A program made the translations under genes and the position numbers. The notes below the pieces were generated by a model, which saw only the letters and a list, made by a program, of their open reading frames with translations, was not told the origin of the DNA and made no database searches. Below are positions 8,239-17,839 of a stretch of DNA of 64,000 nt, one piece after another. The stretch comes from Sporomusaceae bacterium (GTDB lineage Bacteria > Bacillota > Negativicutes > Sporomusales > UBA7701), in assembly GCA_031460455.1 (NCBI GenBank), contig JAVKTQ010000019.1, positions 1-64,000 of the forward strand. Reading direction: 5' to 3'. The stretch's first letter is position 1, and each line of letters starts with the position of its first letter.

Positions 8239-9069
8239 ATGAAAAAAATAACCCTCATCGCGCTGCTCGTCTTCGCCTTCACCAGCGTGGCGTCCGCCGC
8301 CCCCCTCATGGACTTCGAAAAAGGCAAAGTCGCCCTCGACTACACCTTCCGGCCCAGCCTCGACTTCAGCGCCACCGGCACAATCAGCGGCTACGCCGGC
8401 GACCTGCCCGTAATAGGGAGTATCAATCAATCGTTCAGCTTCAGCGGCTCGCGCGACTTCAGCGGCGACTCCAACGTCGAGCTCGGGTTGACTTTCGGTA
8501 TTGGAAACAAATGGGCACTACAATACCGCCAGTACAACCCCACCGGCAACATCTGGAGCTACCGCGATACCAACCCGAGCGATTCCAGCGAATACATCCA
8601 AATCGGCTTCGACGGCAAAATCCGCTCCGACGAATACAACCTCCTTTACAGCTTTAACAAAAATTGGGCCGGCTTCGTCGGCGCCGTCCGCTACAAAGGC
8701 GGCGTCTCCGCAGGCGGCAGCGCCAGCATCAATGGCTGGTCCGGTGGGCTCACCATCCCCGAGCTGTGGTCCGACGACCAGGATACCTTCCAATTCGGCG
8801 TCGTTGGCTCCTACAATATCGCCAATAAAACAAACCTCTGGGGCCTCGCCTCCTTCGGCAGCGACTACCGCAACTGGGAAGCCGGCCTCTCCTACGACCT
8901 CGGCAAAGACATCCAGCTTAACGTCAGCTATCGCGACACCAAGTTCGACAGCCTCAAATTCGCCGGCGCCAACATAAACGCCCCGGCAGGATTAGAGTCC
9001 AGCCACGCCAGTGTCACCAGCGACGTCACCGTCAAAGGCTGGGGCTTCGGTCTCACCTACAAATTCTAA
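8239..9069 (+). CDS. Outer-membrane beta-barrel protein
   Basis: A 276-residue exported protein. A short signal peptide (residues 1-19, ending ASA) is followed by alternating hydrophobic/polar beta strands rich in G, Y, S, N and W (e.g. VELGLTFGIGNKWALQYRQYNP). The last strand ends in TYKF, a terminal Phe typical of BAM-inserted outer-membrane barrels. The strand number suggests a barrel of about 10-12 strands (estimate). The ATG follows GGAGG at 8227-8231. An outer-membrane protein in a genome with spore-coat genes points to a diderm Firmicute. Confidence 0.82.
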   Translation: MKKITLIALLVFAFTSVASAAPLMDFEKGKVALDYTFRPSLDFSATGTISGYAGDLPVIGSINQSFSFSGSRDFSGDSNVELGLTFGIGNKWALQYRQYNPTGNIWSYRDTNPSDSSEYIQIGFDGKIRSDEYNLLYSFNKNWAGFVGAVRYKGGVSAGGSASINGWSGGLTIPELWSDDQDTFQFGVVGSYNIANKTNLWGLASFGSDYRNWEAGLSYDLGKDIQLNVSYRDTKFDSLKFAGANINAPAGLESSHASVTSDVTVKGWGFGLTYKF

Positions 9070-9089
9070 CACCGCTGTCCCCGCACCGC

Positions 9090-9114
9090 CGCCCCGCAAG
9101 GGGCGTCTTTTTTT
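9090..9114 (+). terminator. Terminator of the barrel gene
   Basis: GCCCC-GCAA-GGGGC (9091-9104) is followed shortly by a run of seven T. Confidence 0.75.
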
Positions 9115-9313
9115 ACCGCCTGTTCTCCCACCCCGGAGCCGGGCCCAGCGGCCAATCGGGGTACGCGTACTCCGCCCGTTCCGCCGCCACCACCGCCCGC
9201 ACCGCCGCCGTCACCAGCTCGCCCACCGACTCGCCCCGGTAGCGCGCGATCCTCGCCGCCTCCTCATAAACCTCCTGCGGCAGCTCCACCGTCACCGGAA
9301 TCCCTTGCTCCAT
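9113..9313 (-). CDS. Ribbon-helix-helix (CopG-like) small protein
   Basis: A 66-residue protein whose first 45 residues fit the ribbon-helix-helix pattern: a strand (PVTVELPQEVYEE) and two helices with GESVGELV between them. Such proteins bind DNA as dimers and often serve as antitoxins or autoregulators. The tail is aromatic and proline-rich (YAYPDWPLGPAPGW). AGGAGG precedes the ATG. No toxin gene is adjacent, so a stand-alone regulator or orphan antitoxin is possible. Confidence 0.65.
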   Translation of the reverse strand: MEQGIPVTVELPQEVYEEAARIARYRGESVGELVTAAVRAVVAAERAEYAYPDWPLGPAPGWENRR

Positions 9314-9444
9314 ACCGTCTCCTCCTCATCATCTCGTGCCATTAGCTTATCCCCCCGCCGCCGCCTTATTCCTCCTCCCGCCCTGCCAAACGACCCGCCT
9401 CCGGCATATAATCTTATAACAGATGCAAAAAAAGGGGGGAAACC

Positions 9445-9831
9445 ATGGACGCCAACGCCGAAAAACTCCTCTACGCTCTCTACGCCGAACGCAACGCCAA
9501 AAAACCGCAGATGAGCGCCGCCGCCCAGAGCATGGGGCTCGCCGGCGAAGCCCTCGGCCGCGCCGTCAACGCGCTCTACACCGCCGGCCTCATCAGCGGC
9601 GTCACCGTCAAATTCGGCGAAGAAGACGACAACCCGGTCGCCTTCGTCACCGACAACATCATCCTCACCCGTCGCGGCGCCGCCCACGTCGAAGAAACCC
9701 TCGGCCTGGACGACGACTCCTCCGCCATCCAGAAACTGCGCGCCATCCTTGTCAAAGCCGCCGCCCCGGAGTGGGAACACGTCAAAGCCATCGCCACGAA
9801 AGCCCTCGAAGACCACTACCAACCCGGCTAA
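9445..9831 (+). CDS. Winged-helix-like protein (YjcQ-like), function unknown
   Basis: A 128-residue acidic protein. The N-terminal half reads as a winged helix (KLLYALYAERNAKKPQMSAAAQSMGLAGEALGRAV...), with a wing around TDNIILTRRGAAHVEE, resembling YjcQ-type proteins. The C-terminal 35 residues form a helix (KLRAILVKAAAPEWEHVKAIATKALEDHY). AAAGGGGGG precedes the ATG. The family assignment is tentative. It is monocistronic, with a terminator behind. Confidence 0.6.
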   Translation: MDANAEKLLYALYAERNAKKPQMSAAAQSMGLAGEALGRAVNALYTAGLISGVTVKFGEEDDNPVAFVTDNIILTRRGAAHVEETLGLDDDSSAIQKLRAILVKAAAPEWEHVKAIATKALEDHYQPG

Positions 9832-9867
9832 GTATTTATTCAGCCCCTTATCTCAGCCCGCCAAAGC

Positions 9868-9893
9868 AAAAAAGGACCGCACGGTCCTTTTTT
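9868..9893 (+). terminator. Terminator
   Basis: Perfect inverted repeat AAAAAAGGACCG-ca-CGGTCCTTTTTT. It can work in both directions. Confidence 0.88.
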
Positions 9894-10059
9894 GTCGTCC
9901 CCGCAAAACCATCGCCGTCGCGACATGACCGGGGAAAACAATCTCTGCGCACCGCACAGCTACTTTTTAGCCAAAATACTTGTCGGCCAAAGATTGGAGA
10001 TGATAAAATCGACACTGTATTAACAGCGCCTTATTATCGAAAACCAAAGGGTGGTTGCA

Positions 10060-11607
10060 TTGTACTCGGCAAGATGGGCACTCGTTGCCCTCATCGGCAT
10101 AAGCTTCCTTGTTATCGGCGCCCTGTCGCTTGTTGCCTGGCGACGCCGCCGGAGCCCCCTCGGCCGGGCCTTCTTCCTCTTCACCCTTCTCATTGCCATC
10201 TACACCTTTGGCTATATGTGCGAACTCGCCAGCGACACCCTGCCGGCGATCAGGTTCTGGCTGCGCGTCGAATCCGTCGGCATCGCCTTCCTGCCGGCCG
10301 CCTGGATCATCCTCGCCGTCCACCACACCAAAACGAAAAACGATCAGTGGACCAAGCTCAAAGCCGTCCTGCTCATGCTCTCCACCATCACCTTCCTGCT
10401 CAGCAACACCTCCGAGCTTCACCATCTTCACTACGGCCCCCTGCGCCTCAACCCCGACGCCCCCTTCCCGGTCGTCGCCTTCCAGCCTGGGCCGTGGTAC
10501 TGGATACACTCCGCCTACATCAACCTCGCCGTCCTCTACGGCAACCTCCTCTTCGCCCGCGCCTGGCGGAATACGTCCGCCGAAAAAAGCCGACAGGCCT
10601 TCGTCCTCTTCCTCGGCTCCCTGTTCCCCTGGGGCGTTTACATCGCCTACCTCATGAAAGCCATCCCCTGGGGGATCGACCCTCACCCCGCCGCCTTCCT
10701 CGTCCCGGCGCTGCTCTATGCTTGGGCCGCCTTCGGCCTCGACATGCTCGAGACCGTCCCCCTCGCCCGCCAGGAAGTATTCCAGCGGCTATCCGACAGC
10801 CTCCTCGTCTTCGACCGCGAAGGACGCCTCGCCGACTTCAACCTCGCCGCCGTCCGCGCCTTTCCCGTCCTCGCCGACGGGGCGAAAGGCAGGCAAGGCC
10901 GCGACCTCTTCCGGGAATACCCGGCCATGCAGACCATTTTGGACGGCGCTGCCGAAGAACAGACGATGTACCTCGTCGCCGACGGCGAGCGGGTCAACTA
11001 TCAGCTCCAGCGCATCGCGCTGCATGACAGCCAAGGCGAAGACGCCGGCGCCATCGTCGTCCTCCGCGACATCACCCGTTTCTCAGCCATCGTCGAAGGC
11101 CTGCGCCTCCAAGCCGCGACCGACCCGCTCACCAAAGCCTGGAACCGCACCCGCTGGAAAAAGATCGGCAAAGAACTGGTCGCCCACGCCCGCCAAAACA
11201 ATAACCCCCTATCCCTCATCCTCGCCGACCTTGACGACTTCAAACTCGTCAACGACACCCACGGCCACATATCCGGCGACAAAGTGCTCGCCGACTTCGC
11301 CGACACCTGCCGCCGCAGCCTGCGCGCCGAAGACATCTTCGGGCGTTACGGCGGCGACGAATTCGTCATAATCCTGCCCGGCGTCGACAAAGCCGGGGCC
11401 ACGGCGCTGGCGGAGCGGCTCAGGCAGGCCGTCGAAGCCATGGCGGTCGCCGACGGCGACGAAATCGTATCCGTCACCGCCAGCTTCGGAGTCATAACCG
11501 CCCAGGGCGGCGAAGCGCTCAGCCTCGACGACCTCGTCCGCAAAGCCGACACCATGCTCTACGAAGCCAAATACGCCGGCGGCAACCGCGTCTGCGTCCA
11601 CCAATAG
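10060..11607 (+). CDS. 7TM-PAS diguanylate cyclase
   Basis: A membrane-bound c-di-GMP synthase of about 515 residues. Seven hydrophobic helices (about 5-225) match the N-terminal 7TM module of histidine kinases. A PAS domain (about 235-345) and a GGDEF domain (about 350-512) follow. The active-site motif is RYGGDEF and an I-site RAED lies five residues before it, so product inhibition is expected. I prefer the TTG at 10060, spaced properly behind AAAGGGTGG; a GTG at 10051 is an alternative. It is monocistronic. The GGDEF is intact, so the enzyme is probably active. Confidence 0.9.
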   Translation: MYSARWALVALIGISFLVIGALSLVAWRRRRSPLGRAFFLFTLLIAIYTFGYMCELASDTLPAIRFWLRVESVGIAFLPAAWIILAVHHTKTKNDQWTKLKAVLLMLSTITFLLSNTSELHHLHYGPLRLNPDAPFPVVAFQPGPWYWIHSAYINLAVLYGNLLFARAWRNTSAEKSRQAFVLFLGSLFPWGVYIAYLMKAIPWGIDPHPAAFLVPALLYAWAAFGLDMLETVPLARQEVFQRLSDSLLVFDREGRLADFNLAAVRAFPVLADGAKGRQGRDLFREYPAMQTILDGAAEEQTMYLVADGERVNYQLQRIALHDSQGEDAGAIVVLRDITRFSAIVEGLRLQAATDPLTKAWNRTRWKKIGKELVAHARQNNNPLSLILADLDDFKLVNDTHGHISGDKVLADFADTCRRSLRAEDIFGRYGGDEFVIILPGVDKAGATALAERLRQAVEAMAVADGDEIVSVTASFGVITAQGGEALSLDDLVRKADTMLYEAKYAGGNRVCVHQ

Positions 11608-11614
11608 CCACACA

Positions 11615-11640
11615 AAAAGGACCCCGCGAGGGTCCTTTTG
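11615..11640 (+). terminator. Terminator of the 7TM GGDEF gene
   Basis: AAAAGGACCC-cgcga-GGGTCCTTTT, 8 bases after the stop codon. Confidence 0.88.
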
Positions 11641-11675
11641 TTTATGTATTTTTTCTGGCGGCTTCGCCATCGCTA

Positions 11676-11960
11676 CCGCGTTGGCCTCTATCGGCTTTTC
11701 TCTTAAAGCATTGTGGGCGACCCCTGGCGTTTTGGATTCGCCACCATTAAGCGGGGCGGCGGCCGCTACTTAGCGAAAGCGCCGCGAACGAAACCGTACG
11801 CCCGACCATGGACGGGCGGGCGAGGAGCCATCAGTCACGGACGACTGTTGGCGACGGTACGGTTGAGTCGGCGCCGAGTTTAGTAAGACCGCCGCCAGGA
11901 GCGCGGTGGCGAAGCTAAAACGCCAGTACAGGGCGCCAGCCGCATCCCCGGCAGGGGCGC
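11676..11960. repeat. Family B hairpin repeat
   Basis: This non-coding stretch carries a GCCCGACC-ATGGAC-GGGCGGGC hairpin (11800-11821, one mismatch) and a CAGTC-ACGGAC-GACTG hairpin (11832-11847). It ends with the ...GGTTGAGTCGGCG... segment also seen at the window start. Upstream it has a GCGGCCGCTACTTAGCGAAAG-like segment that matches, reversed, the end of the copy at 31580-31880. It is the most diverged full-length member here. Confidence 0.75.
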
Positions 11961-12057
11961 AAACTCATGCGCCGAAGCTCCGGGTTTATACCCATACATA
12001 CATACTCCCCCCGCCCCCGGCGTATACTAAGACACTACGCATCGGAGGTGCATCGGC

Positions 12058-12252
12058 ATGATGGGTTTCGGCTACGGGTACGGTCCTGGGATGGTGGGGT
12101 TCATGAGCGGCTTCGGCATAGTGTTCGCCCTGTTGCACATCGCGATAATCGTCTACGTCCTGTGGCAGTTCACGCAAATCTCGCGTTCCCTGCAGCGCAT
12201 CGCCGCCAGCCTGGAGAGAATGGGGAAGGTTCCCGAAAAACCGCTGGAGTAG
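12058..12252 (+). CDS. Small single-span membrane protein
   Basis: A 64-residue protein. A Gly/Tyr/Met-rich N-terminus (MMGFGYGYGPGMVGF) leads into one transmembrane helix (about 15-42) and a cationic amphipathic tail (RSLQRIAASLERMGK). The ATG follows CGGAGGTG at normal spacing. No family is recognised. The Gly/Met-rich head resembles many small sporulation- or envelope-associated peptides of Firmicutes (inference only). A family A repeat begins 3 bases after its stop. Confidence 0.65.
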   Translation: MMGFGYGYGPGMVGFMSGFGIVFALLHIAIIVYVLWQFTQISRSLQRIAASLERMGKVPEKPLE

Positions 12253-12254
12253 GT

Positions 12255-12494
12255 GTCAGGCCGTTGATAAGGCCCCATCTGCGGCGTACCCGCAAGGGGC
12301 AGGCCGCCCCTCTAACCGCTGAAGCGCTAAGAGTGTCGCACTTGGCCCTCCGGGCGCTTGCTAGCGTACGTCCGAGTACGCGTCGCTGCGCCATCCCCCC
12401 GCGCGCTATGCCGTCCATGGCGCGCTCGGGACTAGGCCCGTCCAGGGCCGTCGTCGGAGCCGCCTTGCATCTAGGGCCTTCTGAACGGCCTGAC
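12255..12494 (+). repeat. Family A hairpin repeat, copy 3
   Basis: The outer arms GTCAGGCCGTT (12255-12265) and AACGGCCTGAC (12484-12494) pair perfectly over 11 bp; the second stem is AAGGCCC/GGGCCTT. Both stems differ in sequence from copy 1 but remain complementary. Inner hairpins with GTCCAT and GTCCA loops (GCC-GTCCAT-GGC and GGCCC-GTCCA-GGGCC) link it to family B. It starts immediately after the stop of the gene at 12058-12252. Confidence 0.82.
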
Positions 12495-12523
12495 GCGGCA
12501 AGCTATAGGTATTGTTAGTCCCG

Positions 12524-12557
12524 GCCTTGCGAAAAAGCCGCAAGGCTTTTCTTTTTC
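12524..12557 (+). terminator. Terminator
   Basis: GCCTTGC (12524-12530) pairs with GCAAGGC (12540-12546), followed by TTTTCTTTTT. Confidence 0.8.
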
Positions 12558-12675
12558 CGTCCCCCCAATCGCTTTAGTTGGTATATTGTCGCTATTATGA
12601 TAAAATAATCTATTATAGCCACGTACGCCCTATCAACCGGCAACGGAACTAATACCAGCAAGGGAGCATAAAGCC

Positions 12676-14349
<1,674 letters not shown>

Positions 14350-14428
14350 GCCGCTGCGCTGAGCAGCGCAGGCGGCTAACCACCCGGGGGCGGGTACTGC
14401 TCCGGAGCGGATGAAGGAGGAAAATCGC

Positions 14429-15163
14429 GTGAGACCAAAATACGCAGCTTTATTTATCGTCTGGTTGCTGCTTCTGTCGACGGCTGTCTGTCAAGCCGAA
14501 GAGCGCAAAGACGAATGGAAAAAATCCGGCTTTAACTTTCGCGGCATAAAAACCGTCTTGCTGGCAACCTCGGCCGATCCAAGAGCGGAAATGGACGAAT
14601 TCCATATCCGCAGGCTGGAAAACGTCTATACGAACGTATTTATCGAAGACCGGGCCAAATGGGTCAACAGCAGCTTCAACTTCATCACGCTCAACAAACT
14701 CAAAGACATGATAAGCAAGGCGATCGGCGAAGACCTGCGCCGCCTTGAGACCGAGGACCCGGCGCGCTACAAAGCCGAAATAGCCAGATTCACCCCGCTA
14801 ATAACCGACGCCGTATTACACATCAAAGTAAGCTCCTTCGGCTACGATAAACGCTTTGTGCCTGAAAAAATCTCCACCTACATCGAGCAGGTGGAGGTGG
14901 AAACCGACGTCTACATTCAAGACTCGAAGGGCAATTGGATACAGCAAAAGAGGAAAGTCAAAAAACCCGTGGAGCGGACCTCGATAACCCCCGCTCACTA
15001 TGACACCTACGGAAACGCCGGCATGAAATACATGCTGATCGACAACAAGACGAACGAATCCGTCTGGATGCTCCTCGATGTCAGAGAAGCCAACGGTAAA
15101 GATCCGATCGACATGACCGAACGCATAATCAACAGAGCGGCGGAATGCCTCGCAAAAATTTAG
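14429..15163 (+). CDS. Secreted protein of unknown function
   Basis: A 244-residue exported protein. I chose GTG at 14429 because AAGGAGG lies 8 bases upstream and it gives a compact signal peptide (RPKYAALFIVWLLLLSTAVCQA). The mature protein begins with a charged stretch and a strand-rich region (GIKTVLLATSADPR). It later has a DAVLHIKVSSFGYDKRFVPE region resembling lipoprotein-like DUF4136-type beta-sandwich proteins, but I do not assign a family. No catalytic motif is evident. It is monocistronic. Confidence 0.72.
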   Translation: MRPKYAALFIVWLLLLSTAVCQAEERKDEWKKSGFNFRGIKTVLLATSADPRAEMDEFHIRRLENVYTNVFIEDRAKWVNSSFNFITLNKLKDMISKAIGEDLRRLETEDPARYKAEIARFTPLITDAVLHIKVSSFGYDKRFVPEKISTYIEQVEVETDVYIQDSKGNWIQQKRKVKKPVERTSITPAHYDTYGNAGMKYMLIDNKTNESVWMLLDVREANGKDPIDMTERIINRAAECLAKI

Positions 15164-15172
15164 CAGGGAGCT

Positions 15173-15200
15173 AAAAGCCCGCGCATAGCGCGGGCTTTTC
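15173..15200 (+). terminator. Terminator
   Basis: AAAAGCCCGCGC-ata-GCGCGGGCTTTT. Symmetrical, and also usable by the convergent amidohydrolase gene at 15221. Confidence 0.9.
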
Positions 15201-15220
15201 CATCTGCTCTCGGTAACGAC

Positions 15221-16390
15221 CTAGCCCTTCAAAAAATTCAGCGCGAACTGGGCGTGCAGCGCGGCGCCGACCGGCAGCATATCCTCATCGAGATTATACC
15301 GTTCGTTATGGAGCGGGTAATTTGTCTGCTTCTCCTTGCTGCCCACCCCCATGAAAACCATCGCGCCGGGGATGATTTCCTGATAATAGGCGTAATCCTC
15401 CCCGCCCATCACCTTCTCCATCTCGCCTAAAGCCGCCTCGCCGTACAGCTCGGTCAGCGCGCCGGCCGCCACCTTCGCCACCAGCGGATCGTTGATCGTC
15501 GGCGGCGAAATAGGCACATACTCCAGCTCGGCCTCAGCCCGGTAAGAAGCGGCCGTGCTCTTGATAATCCGCTCGATCGTCGCCGGGAAGTTCTTCCTGA
15601 TCTCGCGGTTGAAGCACCGCGTCGTCCCTTCCAGCTGCACCTCGTCGCAGGTTATGTTCCAGGTCGTCCCGCCCCAGAACCTCCCGATCGTCACCACCGC
15701 CGGCTCAAGCGGCGGCACCTCCCTGCTCACAATCGACTGGAGATTCATCGTGATCGCGGCGGCGGCGAGAATGGCGTCCACCCCCTGGTGCGGCATCGAC
15801 CCGTGTCCCGCCTTCCCCTTGACCGTAATAAACAGCTTATCCGCCGAAGCCATCCGCGGGCCGCCCACAATCGAAACCTTGCCGGTCGGCAGTTCCGGCC
15901 ACAAGTGAATCGCCAGAATAGCGTCCACCCCCTTCAGAGCCCCGGCTTCGATAAATGCCAGCGCCCCCCCGCCGATCTCCTCCGACGGCTGAAAAAAAAG
16001 CTTCACCGTGCCTTGGATTCTATCCCGCATCCCGCTCAGGATCTTAGCCGCCCCCAGCAGCATCGCCGTATGCCCGTCATGGCCGCAGGCGTGCATCACC
16101 CCTGGGTTCTGCGACTTATAGGGAACCTCGTTCGCTTCGGTTATCGGCAGGGCGTCCATATCGGCTCTGAGCGCCACCGTTTTGCCGGGCGCCGCCCCCT
16201 TAATAACGCCAAGCACACCCGTCTTGGCCACCCGTGTCACCTCTATGCCCATCTTCTCCAGCTCCGCGGCCACCATGTTTCCCGTCGCCACTTCTTGCCA
16301 GCCCACCTCGGGGTTCGCATGGATCTGCCTTCTCCAGGAGACGATCTCATCTTTCAGTTGCTCGGCTGCATCTCTCACATTCATCTTCAC
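15221..16390 (-). CDS. M20 family amidohydrolase (aminoacylase/carboxypeptidase type)
   Basis: A cytosolic metallohydrolase of about 389 residues, of the M20D (HipO/AmaA/IAL) group, which releases amino acids from N-acyl or peptide conjugates. Visible features are DIHANPE-like RRQIHANPEVGW, the metal motif MHACGHDGHTAMLLGAA, the catalytic FQPSEEIGGGA, and the late GGEDYAYY segment. The dimerisation domain lies around residues 180-300. I prefer the GTG at 16390 or ATG at 16384, behind GGAGAGG; a longer reading to 16441 lacks a site. The exact substrate (hippurate, acetyl-amino acid, indole conjugate) cannot be told. Confidence 0.92.
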   Translation of the reverse strand: MKMNVRDAAEQLKDEIVSWRRQIHANPEVGWQEVATGNMVAAELEKMGIEVTRVAKTGVLGVIKGAAPGKTVALRADMDALPITEANEVPYKSQNPGVMHACGHDGHTAMLLGAAKILSGMRDRIQGTVKLFFQPSEEIGGGALAFIEAGALKGVDAILAIHLWPELPTGKVSIVGGPRMASADKLFITVKGKAGHGSMPHQGVDAILAAAAITMNLQSIVSREVPPLEPAVVTIGRFWGGTTWNITCDEVQLEGTTRCFNREIRKNFPATIERIIKSTAASYRAEAELEYVPISPPTINDPLVAKVAAGALTELYGEAALGEMEKVMGGEDYAYYQEIIPGAMVFMGVGSKEKQTNYPLHNERYNLDEDMLPVGAALHAQFALNFLKG

Positions 16391-16557
16391 GCGCACCTCT
16401 CCAGAAAACATATTCCGATCGTTGTCCGTCTGACCAGACAATATAATATTACCACTCTTTGCCGCGAAAGCCCACTACCCCCGCGGCCAACTCCGCGGTT
16501 TTACTCCGCGGAAAAGCAATGTATAATTAAATGGACGATAAAAGGAGGTGACCCCCG

Positions 16558-16746
16558 ATGACCTGGGGAGCCTATTGGATGTTTTACCTGTGCCCGCGAT
16601 GCGGCACAAAATTCAAAACCGAAACAGGCTTGATTATGGAGGACAGCTTCGGGAAGTGCCCCCGCTGCCAAACCGCGGGCAGGCTGGTCGCCGAAAGCAG
16701 CAACCCCCCCGAAGACTTCAACGGCTACGAAGACACCGCCGGCTGA
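16558..16746 (+). CDS. Small zinc-ribbon protein
   Basis: A 62-residue protein with two CxxC knuckles (CPRCGTKF and CPRCQTAG), 23 residues apart, forming a zinc ribbon. The tail is acidic (SSNPPEDFNGYEDTAG). It has an excellent AAAGGAGGTGA ribosome site. Function is unknown; such stand-alone ribbons often bind nucleic acid or a protein partner. Confidence 0.8.
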   Translation: MTWGAYWMFYLCPRCGTKFKTETGLIMEDSFGKCPRCQTAGRLVAESSNPPEDFNGYEDTAG

Positions 16747-16778
16747 CCGCTCCCCCAAGAAAAACACCGACCGCCGCA

Positions 16779-16803
16779 ACCTGCGCATAGCGCAGGTTTT
16801 GTC
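16779..16803 (+). terminator. Terminator
   Basis: AACCTGCGC-ata-GCGCAGGTTTT follows the zinc-ribbon gene. Confidence 0.85.
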
Positions 16804-16925
16804 TTTCTTCCCGCCTGGCTGTTGGCCGGCAACGCCGCGCGCCGGGCGGTGCAAAAACTTTTCTCCCCGGAAGTATTGCCAAGATCAGTAAGCCATGCTA
16901 AAATGTCAATATAAATTATTTAAAA

Positions 16926-16936
16926 ATAATAATTAT
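16926..16936 (+). promoter_or_regulatory. Possible PerR/Fur-type box
   Basis: The palindrome ATAAT-A-ATTAT equals the inner 5-1-5 core of the Fur-family consensus, in an AT-rich leader just before the rubrerythrin gene. The outer positions of the 7-1-7 form do not match, so this is tentative. Peroxide control of rubrerythrin by PerR is established in clostridia. Confidence 0.4.
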
Positions 16937-16953
16937 CCGAAAGGGGATCTCCG

Positions 16954-17502
16954 ATGAAAAAATTCGTATGCACCATCTGCGGCTACGTCCACGAAGCCGA
17001 CGCCGCTCCCGAAAACTGTCCGCACTGTAAAGCCCCGGCCGCGAAATTCGTCGAGCAGACCGCCGGCGAAATGAAATGGGCCGACGAACACCGCATCGGC
17101 GTAGCCAGCGGTGTCGACGCCCAGATCGTCGAAGGCCTGAAAATGAACTTCATGGGCGAATGCACCGAAGTCGGCATGTACCTCGCGATGAGCCGCCAGG
17201 CCGACCGCGAAGGCTTCCCGGAAGTCGCCGAAGCATATAAAAGAATCGCGTTCGAAGAAGCGGAGCACGCCGCCAAATTCGCCGAACTCCTGGGCGAGTG
17301 CGTATCCCCCTCCACCGAAAAGAACCTCCAGCTGCGAGTCGAAGCCGAATTCGGCGCCTGCCAGGGCAAGCTCGCCATCGCCAAAAGAGCCAAAGAACTC
17401 GGCCTTGACGCTATCCACGACACCGTCCACGAAATGTGCAAGGACGAAGCCCGCCACGGCGCCGCCTTCAAAGGTCTCCTCGCCCGCCACTTCGGCAAAT
17501 AA
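16954..17502 (+). CDS. Reverse rubrerythrin
   Basis: A 182-residue cytosolic non-heme iron peroxidase. The rubredoxin centre is at the N-terminus (C6-x2-C9 and C22-x2-C25), followed by a ferritin-like di-iron domain with ExxH motifs ([18 protein letters not shown]). This order is the reverse of classical rubrerythrin and matches clostridial revRbr, which reduces H2O2 (and O2) with NADH-derived electrons. The ATG lies behind AAGGGGA. A Fur-family-like box sits just upstream. It is monocistronic, with a strong terminator. Confidence 0.94.
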   Translation: MKKFVCTICGYVHEADAAPENCPHCKAPAAKFVEQTAGEMKWADEHRIGVASGVDAQIVEGLKMNFMGECTEVGMYLAMSRQADREGFPEVAEAYKRIAFEEAEHAAKFAELLGECVSPSTEKNLQLRVEAEFGACQGKLAIAKRAKELGLDAIHDTVHEMCKDEARHGAAFKGLLARHFGK

Positions 17503-17512
17503 ACCGCTGACT

Positions 17513-17542
17513 AAAACCCGGTCGTTATCGACCGGGTTTTAT
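17513..17542 (+). terminator. Terminator of the rubrerythrin gene
   Basis: AAAACCCGGTCG-ttat-CGACCGGGTTTT. Confidence 0.9.
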
Positions 17543-17766
17543 TGTTGCCGGCCCGCCCTGTGCGGCGGCGCCCAAGTTAGTGCCGTAACAGGCGCATAAT
17601 GAAACAAAGCAGCGCCCCCTTGTATCAAAAATCTCCTGCCCCCAAATGCAATAGTTACGTTTCTTGTCGGATATTGCGCTGAATCGTGTGTGTGGCAAGA
17701 AATCGAAAAATTTTTCTCCGCACTATACAAGGCTTCCGGGCTTTTTCCCGCGGCGCGCGCCGATAT

Positions 17767-17782
17767 TGGCACGCGTCTTGCA
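17767..17782 (+). promoter_or_regulatory. Sigma-54 promoter of the chemoreceptor gene
   Basis: TGGCACG-CGTC-TTGCA fits the -24/-12 consensus TGGCACG-N4-TTGCW at every defined position. It lies 58 bases before the chemoreceptor start codon. The rest of 17543-17839 shows no gene. Confidence 0.85.
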
Positions 17783-17839
17783 TCAAATATAAGATTACAT
17801 GTAGAAAGGTTTCGGCACATTCTGGAAGGAGCTGGCTTC

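Noticed and set aside
11967-12518. Basic frame spanning the gene at 12058 and family A copy 3
   Set aside because: It runs through the repeat and the small membrane-protein gene, with no ribosome site.
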